A DNA stretch of 48,502 bases from Xenorhabdus kozodoii. GTDB taxonomy: Bacteria > Pseudomonadota > Gammaproteobacteria > Enterobacterales > Enterobacteriaceae. The position numbers and the translations under genes were made by a program. The stretch lies in contig NZ_NJCX01000026.1 of NCBI RefSeq assembly GCF_002632875.1, positions 1 to 48,502 on the forward strand, given 5' to 3'. The notes below the pieces were generated by a model. The model was not told the origin of the DNA and made no database searches. It was given only the letters and a program-made list of their open reading frames with translations. Of the stretch, positions 27,144 to 35,116 are shown piece after piece. Position 1 is the first letter of the stretch; each line of letters starts with the position of its first letter.

Positions 27144-27767
27144 ATGTTTTTATCCGGAGCGCGTTTTGCTCAATTGCAACACGGTGTATCTTCACTGGGA
27201 AGGCTTAAGAAAAAGTCTCAATTTGGCGGTATTGGATTATTAATTAATGACGTTTTATTTGCCATCAGCTCTGATGGGGAACTTTATTTACGAGGAAATA
27301 GTCACGCTGAAATATTATTTAAGGCCAGGGGAATGGAAAAATTCATTTATTCAAAAAGAGGGATACCTGTGACCTTACGGTATTATCGTGTTAATGAAGC
27401 ACTTTGGCAGGATCAAAAACAGTTATTCGAATATGTCAATTTAGCCTATCAATACACAATGAAGGAAATGATTGATAGGCAGAAAATGCCTCTCCGGCTT
27501 AAAGATCTCCCTAATTTAGGGATTGCTCTAGAGAGACAATTATGGAAAGTCGGTATCTCTAAAGTAGAAGAATTACGCGTGTTGGGGGCAAAAGCGACTT
27601 ACCTCAAACTCCGGCAGCATAGGAAAAAAACAAATATCAGTTTATTGCTTGCGTTGGCAGGGGCAATAGAAGGGTGTCATGTTGCAGTATTACCAGAAAA
27701 ATTACGTAATGAATTAATGCGTTGGCACCGCGATTTGGTTCACCATAACCCAGAAACTCATCCATGA
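27144..27767 (+). CDS. sxy: Competence/CRP-S regulator Sxy (TfoX)
   Basis: The 207-residue protein has TfoX N-terminal (about 10-100) and C-terminal helix-hairpin-helix-like (about 115-195) domains. Motifs shared with E. coli Sxy are DGELYLRGN, VTLRYYRVNEALW, RLKDLPNLG and RVLGAKATYLKLRQ. Sxy acts with CRP to turn on competence-type genes. ATG 27144 is preceded by GGAG at 27132-27135, better than the upstream GTG at 27123. In E. coli yccS follows directly; here the nucleoside cluster is inserted in between. Confidence 0.94.
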   Translation: MFLSGARFAQLQHGVSSLGRLKKKSQFGGIGLLINDVLFAISSDGELYLRGNSHAEILFKARGMEKFIYSKRGIPVTLRYYRVNEALWQDQKQLFEYVNLAYQYTMKEMIDRQKMPLRLKDLPNLGIALERQLWKVGISKVEELRVLGAKATYLKLRQHRKKTNISLLLALAGAIEGCHVAVLPEKLRNELMRWHRDLVHHNPETHP

Positions 27768-27785
27768 TGAGTGAAGTTTGGTGAA

Positions 27786-27803
27786 TAGGGGCGTTAGCCC
27801 CTA
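27786..27803. terminator. Hairpin between sxy and the CMP-hydrolase-like gene
   Basis: A perfect 7-bp stem (TAGGGGC / GCCCCTA) with a GTTA loop lies between two convergent stop codons. It marks the downstream end of the nucleoside cluster. T runs are short. Confidence 0.55.
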
Positions 27804-27816
27804 CTACTTACTCATT

Positions 27817-28344
27817 TTATGCAACGGCTGAAGATTTTTGGTTAATTTTATTATCGACTATGGATTGAATTACATGACTTAATATTGTTGGATCATGTTG
27901 AAAATCATTCAGGGAAATATGATGGACTTGAGCAATAGCTGATAACCCTTTTAATAAATGGCTGGCAGAATGATTAAAGGGTTTTTCAGTGACCAGTATA
28001 ATGGGACGTTTTAAGGCGGAAGCCCAGCCCAACTCGATATGAGTGCCATCCGTCCTTATGAGTTGCTTCTGCTGTGGGCAGACAGGCAAAATAGCAGCAA
28101 AAATATCACACTGCTCCATCCATTGGCGATCCCGTTGGGAAACTTCCTCTGGTGTAAAGAGATGTGTGGTGCCTCCAAATTGCTCTGTACGGTGGGCTGA
28201 AAAAACGTCTGCACCGAGTGACTCCAGATGGTGAATGGCAGATTTAATGTGAACTTGTAAATTATTATCTAATACCCTTAATTTCAATGCATGTTGAATA
28301 GGGCCACCAATAAATATTTTAAGGTCAGAAAATATTATGGACAT
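27817..28344 (-). CDS. Nucleoside 2-deoxyribosyltransferase-fold enzyme, probable CMP hydrolase (BlsM/MilB-like)
   Basis: The 175-residue protein starts at ATG 28344, where AAGAGG lies 6-7 bases upstream; a longer frame runs into a repeat. Motifs of the nucleoside 2-deoxyribosyltransferase family are visible: IFIGGP (10-15), VFSAHR (47-52), QCDIFAAILP (78-87) and THIELGWASA (101-110). Glu104 is the expected catalytic residue; as I recall, the MilB catalytic glutamate lies at nearly the same position in a similar motif. BlsM and MilB release cytosine or hydroxymethylcytosine from the CMP form, the first committed step of blasticidin S and mildiomycin. It is last in the cluster, separated from it by a repeat. 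A general nucleotide hydrolase or base-exchange enzyme is the alternative. Confidence 0.7.
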   Translation of the reverse strand: MSIIFSDLKIFIGGPIQHALKLRVLDNNLQVHIKSAIHHLESLGADVFSAHRTEQFGGTTHLFTPEEVSQRDRQWMEQCDIFAAILPVCPQQKQLIRTDGTHIELGWASALKRPIILVTEKPFNHSASHLLKGLSAIAQVHHISLNDFQHDPTILSHVIQSIVDNKINQKSSAVA

Positions 28345-28383
28345 AGAATTGCCTCTTAAAGTAATCACTTTAATGTTTATAAA

Positions 28384-28488
28384 TATACGCATTAAACTTC
28401 AAGTTGCAATTTACAACACTATATGAAACCTGATTTATCCCCGCTTCGCGGGGAGAAATCACACGCATCTTGAAGTTAGATTGGTATA
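28384..28488. repeat. 105-bp palindromic repeat, copy B (MITE-like), inside the cluster
   Basis: It has the same length and orientation as copy A at 26154-26258, with shared outer parts (AACTTCAAGTTGCA, ACGCATCTTGAA, TTGGTATA) and central hairpin TCCCCGC / GCGGGGA. It lies between the glycosyltransferase stop and the CMP-hydrolase start, so it may have inserted into the operon or serve as a transcript hairpin. Confidence 0.85.
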
Positions 28489-28566
28489 GAAGATAATGAT
28501 TTATTTCATTGTACAGATATCATAGGTTGTTATCTGAGTAAATTCTATTTTCATTATTTGTTATAT

Positions 28567-29745
28567 TTAAATTATGGCTATATATTCCAATTTCTGATTG
28601 GAGATTCTATTTTCAATATAATCAGCAATGATATCATCTGAATTGTTTTGGAAAATATCATGGCGAAAATGAGTGCTGTTTTTTTCTTTTGCAAGAAATT
28701 GATTTATCTTATTCATTGCTCGTTTTCTTTCTATCGGATTATTAATAAATAAGTCATTACATTTTTTAATTAATGCCAAGCCGTCTTTTTCTGGTAGGTA
28801 TGGGGGGATTTCAGGATAACCCTCTTGCGGTTGCCATAAAAAACCGTATTCGTGGCTATAATAATTTTGTAGATACACTTCTAATTGTAATTGCTGACTG
28901 TAATTTTGTGGCGGTAAGAAAAAAACATCTTTATTGAGAGCGACACACTCATAAAATGTGGTAAGACCCGGATTAGCTAATACCTTACGGGCACGATGTA
29001 ATTTTTGCAGAAAATCATCCCTTGCAAAACAGCCAATATGAATATGGGGATGCGTTTTGGCAAATGTTTCCGCCAGATTGACAATCGTCTTACCCCCACC
29101 TGCAATAGTGATATTGGTTTCATTTTGCAGTTGGGGAATAGACAATAACTCTTCAAGGAAATGGTAATAAAAATCAGTTGGATCGGCATAGACGGTATCA
29201 ATGCCGCCAAGGGTAATTAATATCCCTTCTGGTTCATGGTCATCCAGCAGGTATTGTTGCACCGAGCTATGAAGAATGGGAGGGATAATTTGATAGTTGC
29301 CCAGTTTATCGTGGAATCGTTCGATATTGCGCTCTATCCCATGAAAATGCTGAATAAATGTTTTTTCCGTTTGGTGCAGATCAACATCAAGATTACCCCA
29401 CATCCAAAAGAGTGTATCGATATAGATAATGGATGTGTTAAGTTTTGAAACAAAATTAATCGAGTTGGGATTAGTATTACTGATATACAAACTTGCGCCT
29501 GCAATAAGTTCAGAATAGCGTGAAAGCTCAGTAACCGAAGTGGTATCACATTCATAGATCTCATCAAATAAGCCAGACTTTTGACCTAATTGAGAAGAAG
29601 TGAGTGTGCCTAATAAAATAAGTTTAGTGCCTGACATTAATTTATTTCGACGCCGCAAATTTTCCACCACATTTAACGTGGTGGATATTGGACCAAAACA
29701 GAATGGTTCAGCGTCAAAAATAATATATGGAATATTTTTCGACAT
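28567..29745 (-). CDS. GT-B-like glycosyltransferase, candidate cytosylglucuronic acid synthase
   Basis: The 392-residue protein has a two-domain GT-B look. The N-terminus PYIIFDAEPFCFGPISTTLN is an acceptor-side Rossmann start; ILITLGGIDTVYADPTDF begins the second domain; HIHIGCF and KVLANPGLTTFYECVALNKD resemble the donor-site region of UDP-sugar transferases such as MurG. In blasticidin-type pathways a glycosyltransferase (BlsD, MilC) joins free cytosine to UDP-glucuronic acid to give cytosylglucuronic acid; I infer that role here because a CMP-hydrolase-like gene follows. The GAGAG sequence supports ATG 29745, 9 bases after the preceding stop. A different sugar or acceptor is possible. 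Confidence 0.6.
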   Translation of the reverse strand: MSKNIPYIIFDAEPFCFGPISTTLNVVENLRRRNKLMSGTKLILLGTLTSSQLGQKSGLFDEIYECDTTSVTELSRYSELIAGASLYISNTNPNSINFVSKLNTSIIYIDTLFWMWGNLDVDLHQTEKTFIQHFHGIERNIERFHDKLGNYQIIPPILHSSVQQYLLDDHEPEGILITLGGIDTVYADPTDFYYHFLEELLSIPQLQNETNITIAGGGKTIVNLAETFAKTHPHIHIGCFARDDFLQKLHRARKVLANPGLTTFYECVALNKDVFFLPPQNYSQQLQLEVYLQNYYSHEYGFLWQPQEGYPEIPPYLPEKDGLALIKKCNDLFINNPIERKRAMNKINQFLAKEKNSTHFRHDIFQNNSDDIIADYIENRISNQKLEYIAII

Positions 29746-29754
29746 ATTATTCTC

Positions 29755-30840
29755 TCATAAAGGGATATTTACATTTTCTATATCAAATTGTTTAGTATAA
29801 GGACTATATAAAAAAGTACTGCCATGGAGATTATTAAGATGCAATCGGCCAGAAAGATTGAGATTACTCGCCATTAAGTGCGCCAAGAAAATATTGTGCA
29901 AATTTTGATGGGAGATCATGATCCGCATAGAAGACATTGAAAGTTCATCGCCAATCTGCATGACAAAACGATGAATCCTGTCGGCCGCGTCTATCACCTG
30001 TTCTGAATCTTTAAAAGGTGAATCAAGGGGAGTATGCAGTAACCGATAGGCATAATCCTTGCCATAGCGATGCGGAATATCTGCCAGTTTCATGCCAATA
30101 AGTTCTTCTGGAAAAAATTCACGAAGTGCATCAGCTTCGTGTATTGCACAAGATTGATAGGCTGAGCTGAGTGCCTTGGCAGTTTCAAATGCCCGACGTT
30201 GGGGCGAAGTATAAATATCTTGCCACGGAAGTGCCTTCAGTATTCGTTTACCAATTGCTTCAGCCTGTTTGATTGAAGTCGCATCAAGGGTGATCAAACT
30301 ATCTGCCGGGCAGTAATCCAGGTGATCAAGCGGGATAATTTTCCCATGTCTAATCCAAAGTATCTTTAGGGGTGGTATGGAGCCATTATAGTGCATACGC
30401 TCTTCCACTTGGTGGCTTGAAAGCCCATGCGATTGCCAAAAGAAGTTGGCATTTTTGCCGGCATCTGTCTCCAGATGAACAGATGTGGCACCGTGGCGAC
30501 GTCCCCATTGCAACATAGCATGCCATAATCCATAACCCAGCTTCTGGCGTTGGTATTCATCCCTGATATAAAATTCAGCAATATTCAGCGTGACTTTTTC
30601 TTCCCGCTCAAGATACACATTGGCTAATCCCGCCAATTGACCGGCATTTAGCAACAAAAATAGCCCCCGGTCACCCTGCTGGATGCGTTGTTCAAGGGTA
30701 GCGTGGTTTTCCTTTGCTATTGCCTCTTCTGACTGATCCGTAAAAACGTCTGGCCAATGGCGTTGAAAATACTCGCCATAAAGGTGAAGAAATGCATTCC
30801 ACAAGGGAGATTGCGGGGTAACTTGTTTGAGTTCTAACAT
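29755..30840 (-). CDS. GNAT acetyltransferase fused to histidine phosphatase
   Basis: This is a two-domain protein of 361 residues. Residues 1-155 are a GNAT fold, with the acetyl-CoA region around YIRDEYQRQKLGYGLWHAML and an ANFFWQSHGL segment typical of the last strands. Residues 158-330 are a phosphoglycerate-mutase-like phosphatase: LWIRHG (Arg164-His165-Gly166) carries the phospho-accepting histidine, YTSPQRRAFETA the phosphate-binding arginine, and MISHQNLHN the second histidine. ATG 30840 lies one base after the previous stop with GGAG upstream. The fusion suggests one protein that acetylates and dephosphorylates related intermediates, or resistance plus maturation. The substrate is unknown. 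Confidence 0.8.
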   Translation of the reverse strand: MLELKQVTPQSPLWNAFLHLYGEYFQRHWPDVFTDQSEEAIAKENHATLEQRIQQGDRGLFLLLNAGQLAGLANVYLEREEKVTLNIAEFYIRDEYQRQKLGYGLWHAMLQWGRRHGATSVHLETDAGKNANFFWQSHGLSSHQVEERMHYNGSIPPLKILWIRHGKIIPLDHLDYCPADSLITLDATSIKQAEAIGKRILKALPWQDIYTSPQRRAFETAKALSSAYQSCAIHEADALREFFPEELIGMKLADIPHRYGKDYAYRLLHTPLDSPFKDSEQVIDAADRIHRFVMQIGDELSMSSMRIMISHQNLHNIFLAHLMASNLNLSGRLHLNNLHGSTFLYSPYTKQFDIENVNIPL

Positions 30841-30841
30841 T

Positions 30842-31720
30842 TTACTGACTCCATTCAACTCTTGGTGAACTGAACATCAACATCACTTTCTCACACCATT
30901 GATGATAATTTGAGCTAGAATGCCCTTTTTCCTGTCGGGGTTCAGCGAGTAACGGCTGAACCAACCCCTGATGTTTCAGTAATGTTTGCAAAGCGGGAGA
31001 ACATTTCTGCCAATTCAATACAGTACGATAAGGGCTTGATTGGTAAGAAGCGTACAGCGAGGCATGGTCAATATCCTCTTCAATACAGTGAGATTGCAGG
31101 TGCGCTTTCAATGCCGCAAATTTTTCTTCGGCTGCGCCATAAAAGCGGGTAAAAATATTCCTGACAGAGCAGGGAATATGCTCCCTGCCTGTTAGGTGCA
31201 GGCGTAATGCGCCACCGGTATGGATAAGTTTATTGCCGTTGAAGGAATAATAAGCGGCATGAACATGCAAGATCTCCTGTATGCAATCTTTCCTGCCATA
31301 GCCCTGGGAAAGATCCAAGAATACATAAATATTGTGGTTTTTCTGAAATTCTTGCAAAAATACCATGCAGTTCGGGTCGATATAACCTAAAGGATGGGCA
31401 AGGAGTACAGCACAGGGTTGTGGAAGAGCGCTGAGTCTTTCCATCATGGCTTGGATATCCGCTTGCAAAATCATGCTGGCCTGCTCTGGTGGCAAAACAG
31501 GGTAGAAAAGTGGCTGCCAATTGGCTGCGTAAACGGACTCGACCATGCTTTGACATATCCACTCTGGCAGCAGGCAATAACCTTGAGCGGCCATGGATTG
31601 CAGATCTTCGCGGAAAAACTCGCGTACTGAACAGCCATAGTTCACGATATTATCCAGGGAGATAATATCTTGCCGGGACAGTACACCTTGCAAAGACCCT
31701 AGATTGCAGTGAGATATCAT
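30842..31720 (-). CDS. Shortened DegT/DnrJ/EryC1-like PLP protein
   Basis: The 292-residue protein resembles the middle of DegT-family sugar aminotransferases. IYVFLDLSQGYG (Asp136, Gln139) equals the family's EDCAQxxG motif and YSFNGNKLIHTGGALRLHL (Lys164) equals the PLP-lysine segment. Compared with the full-length DegT gene in the same cluster (382 residues) it lacks about 60-70 N-terminal residues with the TNGT phosphate-binding part and has a short C-terminus. It may be a catalytic partner, a non-aminating PLP enzyme, or a decaying paralogue. Its ATG overlaps the upstream stop by four bases (ATGA). Confidence 0.6.
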   Translation of the reverse strand: MISHCNLGSLQGVLSRQDIISLDNIVNYGCSVREFFREDLQSMAAQGYCLLPEWICQSMVESVYAANWQPLFYPVLPPEQASMILQADIQAMMERLSALPQPCAVLLAHPLGYIDPNCMVFLQEFQKNHNIYVFLDLSQGYGRKDCIQEILHVHAAYYSFNGNKLIHTGGALRLHLTGREHIPCSVRNIFTRFYGAAEEKFAALKAHLQSHCIEEDIDHASLYASYQSSPYRTVLNWQKCSPALQTLLKHQGLVQPLLAEPRQEKGHSSSNYHQWCEKVMLMFSSPRVEWSQ

Positions 31721-33096
31721 GGTGTGATCCTGAGATGAAGACGATCAAGATATGTCGTGGCTAATTGGTCATAGAAGTCATTTTCCCTGCCCCACAGATC
31801 AAGTTGGAGACCGGTGTAAGGGCAATAGAGCATTTCCAGATGACTCATCAGGCAATTAATCCCCATTAACTTTTCCCGCCCTTGATCGCTACAACCCCAT
31901 TTAGCGGCATACCATTGGCCTGCACCGTTGTTAATCATTAATGACCAGGCACCCGGCGTGCCGTTATCGTCATAAGTCACGGCCAGATGATATTGATGGC
32001 TATTGGATAACAAACCTGGAAGGTATTGGAGATCTTCACGGTTGAGGCTGCGCATATCACTGCGTTGAATGCTTTTCCAGCCCTGTGTGTCGATATGCAG
32101 GGCATCTTGCCACAGTTGCTCCGTTTGACCATAAGCACTGTAACGTGTGACGGTATGATAGGCGCGTGCTTTTTTAAGGCTGCGCTTTACCCGTGCTGAA
32201 TGATGGCTTAAAAAATCAGCGATGTTTGTCTTAGGGGGAATGTTGACTATGGGGGCTGACCATGCGCTTTCTTCGTGGCAGCGTAAACCGCGCTGCTTTG
32301 CTAAATCATGCAGGTAGGAATAGGCATGGGATTTTGCATTCACATACTTAAATAAGACCGGTTGCTGCGTTAAAAAAGATAACAATTCTTCTTTTTCTTG
32401 AGCCGTAAAAGCGAACTCGAAGAACGTATTACTCTGCCACTGTTGATGGTCTTCTTGCCAGACCAAATCAACCTGTTCAAAACGCCGGAATTTAGGGTAA
32501 CGTAACGTTGTCCCCAAACGCCATAAATGGGAAGTCGTTGGATTGGCAGAAGGGGCAATGGCAGCCGATTGTTGCATAATTGCCTGGCTTATCTGTGCCA
32601 CAATACGGTCTGGAGAATATTTCGTGCTATCAAGCAACGTTTCATGCGGGACATGGCAATCCCACAAATTATCCTGGGCGACTTCCCTGACACGGGAAGC
32701 GGGCAAGCGATCTTCTATGGCGCGTTCTTGATTACGGGTAATCAACGTTGCTTCATGTGCCATAAGCCGAAAATGCAGGATCCGAACACCCTGGCGTGTA
32801 AATAAGGCATGAATGGCGTCAATTTCTTCAGGATAAATGAATACGCCGTCCAGAATAATCAGATCACTGCCTGCATCAAGGCAATCATCAGCAACCTTTA
32901 ACAACCGCAAGGTATCTTCCATGATGATCCTTCGCGTAAGGTATGTCCTTGGTTCAACGAAATGATGAAAAGTATCCCAGGGTAAATAGGAAACCGTTAA
33001 CCCCTGCGCGAGCATGACATCTTTCAAGCGATCGCAGGTTGTGGATTTGCCACTTGCCGGTGTTCCCCTAACAACAACAACGGTTTTATGCTTCAT
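31717..33096 (-). CDS. P-loop kinase fused to GNAT/FemAB-like acyltransferase
   Basis: The protein has 459 residues from ATG 33096; a longer frame that reaches far into the upstream gene is rejected. The N-terminal domain (1-170) is a small-molecule P-loop kinase of the zeta-toxin/AAA_33 type with Walker A RGTPASGKST (10-19), LIILDGVFIYPEEID and an arginine-rich lid region. The C-terminal half (about 230-459) looks like a FemAB/BioF2-type GNAT: SHHSARVKRSLKKARAYHTV, LAVTYDDNGTPGAWSLMIN and AAKWGCSDQGREKLMGI. FemAB-like enzymes often use aminoacyl-tRNA, others acyl-CoA. A phosphorylation plus acylation function on the pathway product or intermediate is inferred. Confidence 0.7.
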   Translation of the reverse strand: MKHKTVVVVRGTPASGKSTTCDRLKDVMLAQGLTVSYLPWDTFHHFVEPRTYLTRRIIMEDTLRLLKVADDCLDAGSDLIILDGVFIYPEEIDAIHALFTRQGVRILHFRLMAHEATLITRNQERAIEDRLPASRVREVAQDNLWDCHVPHETLLDSTKYSPDRIVAQISQAIMQQSAAIAPSANPTTSHLWRLGTTLRYPKFRRFEQVDLVWQEDHQQWQSNTFFEFAFTAQEKEELLSFLTQQPVLFKYVNAKSHAYSYLHDLAKQRGLRCHEESAWSAPIVNIPPKTNIADFLSHHSARVKRSLKKARAYHTVTRYSAYGQTEQLWQDALHIDTQGWKSIQRSDMRSLNREDLQYLPGLLSNSHQYHLAVTYDDNGTPGAWSLMINNGAGQWYAAKWGCSDQGREKLMGINCLMSHLEMLYCPYTGLQLDLWGRENDFYDQLATTYLDRLHLRITP

Positions 33097-33937
33097 TACC
33101 GAATACCTTTGATTGCCAGCCTTGCATGATATCGACAATAGAATGCCGGTTAAAGATGGCCTGATAATAATCGTCATGACCAATTTTAGTCGCACGATGC
33201 ATGAGTTGCTTTGCGGTAAGACGTAATTCAATTTTATGGTTGCTATTGCCTAAACACATTTCTTTACCTTGGGTATTCGGCGCCGGTTCGTAAAGCAGGA
33301 TATTGCAATTTTGCCCAGTGGCATGATAGTAAATCTGGATTGCTTTTTGCTGCGTGCTATTTTCCACAAACAGTGCCTGTCCTGGCGGGATCTTAAGGGC
33401 TGTGCTGAGGAATTCGGGCGTATAAAGGGTGATATTGCGGTAATACACATCCAACATCATCGGTTCTTCGTCTGTCCCCTGCGGATAAGTGGCATCCGGC
33501 TTTTTGGCATAGAGACCGTATAGCGTCGATGTGGGTAAAACCCGCTTGATATAAGGAACCCACTGATCAATGTGCTGGCGGATTTTATCTTCGGCTGTAT
33601 CCACCCAATAAATCGGTGGTAAAGGAATATTAAGTTGCTCTAAGGTATAAATAATGCCGGCTTCCAGCCATTCCCTCATCGCTTTGTGGTTAGCCTGTTG
33701 AGGATCAAAATGCAACAAATCGGCCATCATGATGGCTTCATGGGACTGAAAATAGAGATAAACCGGGGCATTGTGCTGTGAAGCAATAATGGCTGGCAGT
33801 ACAGAATCGATCAAATCCTGTAGTGAAAGTCGGGCAGGCACACCTTTTGCGTAACAGATGCAAGAGCCGCCCAACACAGATTGGACAGGCTGGTCGTTTC
33901 CGCTGAGTGGGGTAAAAAAAGTATTGTCTAATATCAT
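33086..33937 (-). CDS. Unknown cluster protein, weak resemblance to class Ic aminoacyl-tRNA synthetase core
   Basis: The 283-residue protein is not recognised with certainty. Start ATG 33937 overlaps the upstream stop (ATGA) and has AAGGA upstream. The order of segments recalls the TrpRS/TyrRS Rossmann core: GVPARLSLQDLIDSVLPAI where the HIGH helix would lie, VYLYFQSHEAIMMADL like the FFxxADxHAL strand, then REWLEAGIIYTLEQLNIPL and IYWVDT, and PMMLDVYYRNITL like the MAxDIL region. HIGH and KMSKS are not conserved (SLQD; possibly LTAKQL). If true, it could activate or transfer an amino acid. This is a pattern-based guess; it may equally be a novel family. Confidence 0.35.
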   Translation of the reverse strand: MILDNTFFTPLSGNDQPVQSVLGGSCICYAKGVPARLSLQDLIDSVLPAIIASQHNAPVYLYFQSHEAIMMADLLHFDPQQANHKAMREWLEAGIIYTLEQLNIPLPPIYWVDTAEDKIRQHIDQWVPYIKRVLPTSTLYGLYAKKPDATYPQGTDEEPMMLDVYYRNITLYTPEFLSTALKIPPGQALFVENSTQQKAIQIYYHATGQNCNILLYEPAPNTQGKEMCLGNSNHKIELRLTAKQLMHRATKIGHDDYYQAIFNRHSIVDIMQGWQSKVFGNEA

Positions 33938-35082
33938 GACAGGTTTCCTTCCCTTGCCCACTGTAAGACATGTTCGTAAACCCCATCATCAATGGGCACG
34001 GGTAGGCAAATACGGTCACTGATAATGCCACTGTGTTTCTCTAATGTGGGTGCAGGATGTGGGCTGGTTTGCAGATCCCAGGGGAAACGATCAGAGTAGG
34101 GCGAAAGCTGATTTTTTATAATCGGATGGTTAGCCAGATCCCAGGCTTGCCAATCATATAGCAGCGCTGAATTGGCGAGATCTGTGGGCAATTTGCTGCG
34201 TTTTAACCAAACAGATACGGGTATCGTTCCTTTCGGGCGTGAAGTGATCCAATCTGCGGGTAAATGTTGCAGGATTTCTTGATAACGTTCGATTAATAAG
34301 GCACGAAAATGTTCAATATTCTCCAGTTGATGAATGAGCAATGCCGCTTGTATTTCATTGAATTTATTATTGTCACCAAAGCCAATACTCTTGCTCCAAT
34401 CTGGGTAGCCTTCTGCGGTACGTTGGGCGCCATGATCAGTCATCATGCAGGCATTGGCGAACCGGGAATTATTTTTGGCAATCAGTAAACCGCCTTCGCC
34501 GCTGCTGATCAATTTATTGGCCTGAAAACTGAAACAGCCATATTCACCAAATGTGCCTACCGGCTGCTCCTGATATTTTACTCCCATCGCTTGTGCGCAA
34601 TCTTCAATCAGGTGCACATGATATTGTTGGCAAATTTGGGTGATTTCAGCAATTGAAGCCGCCGTACCTTCCAAATGAACGGCAATGACCGCCAGAGGTT
34701 TAGTCTCCATTTGATTTAACGTTTTGTTTAATGCTTCTGGACACATCATGCCACTGTCATCAACATCAACGAGAACCGGAATTAATCCGCAACTGAGTAC
34801 CGCATTGGCAGTGGCGATAAATGAGATGGAAGGAATGAGAACCCATTGCCCTATTTTGGGCGTGAGACCAAGCAGAGCCGCTTTTAGCGCGACAGTACCA
34901 TTTGTCAGTAGAATAGCATGTTGGGTATGCAAAATATTTTGCAATAACCTTTCGGCCTGGCGGCAATATTGGCTCTCTGTGGCATATCTGAACACCGCTT
35001 TATTATCAAGGACCGTTTGCAAACGAAGCCGCACATTATCAGCAATTTGGGTATTACCGAGATAAGGTCTGAGATATGACAT
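33934..35082 (-). CDS. DegT/DnrJ/EryC1/StrS-family PLP aminotransferase
   Basis: The 382-residue protein is a complete sugar aminotransferase. It has the TNGTVALKAAL phosphate-binding segment (60-70), LIEDCAQAMG (Asp161, Gln164) and CFSFQANKLISSGEGG with PLP lysine at 190. Such enzymes transaminate keto-sugars and cyclitols from glutamate or glutamine; BlsH has this role in the blasticidin path, acting on the sugar ring. Here it probably aminates the cytosine-linked sugar after radical SAM processing. ATG 35082 has AGGAT upstream. It follows the exporter gene by 34 bases. Confidence 0.85.
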   Translation of the reverse strand: MSYLRPYLGNTQIADNVRLRLQTVLDNKAVFRYATESQYCRQAERLLQNILHTQHAILLTNGTVALKAALLGLTPKIGQWVLIPSISFIATANAVLSCGLIPVLVDVDDSGMMCPEALNKTLNQMETKPLAVIAVHLEGTAASIAEITQICQQYHVHLIEDCAQAMGVKYQEQPVGTFGEYGCFSFQANKLISSGEGGLLIAKNNSRFANACMMTDHGAQRTAEGYPDWSKSIGFGDNNKFNEIQAALLIHQLENIEHFRALLIERYQEILQHLPADWITSRPKGTIPVSVWLKRSKLPTDLANSALLYDWQAWDLANHPIIKNQLSPYSDRFPWDLQTSPHPAPTLEKHSGIISDRICLPVPIDDGVYEHVLQWAREGNLS

Positions 35083-35116
35083 ATTATTATCCTAATAATC
35101 AATATTTTTATTAATA

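Noticed and set aside
26154-28488. The two palindromic repeats as a CRISPR array
   Set aside because: Only two 105-bp copies, 2.2 kb apart with genes between them; no short repeats with regular spacers and no cas genes.
33097-33231. N-terminal extension of the kinase/acyltransferase fusion
   Set aside because: The 45 extra residues overlap the upstream gene in another frame; the ATG at 33096 directly precedes the typical kinase strand and Walker A motif.
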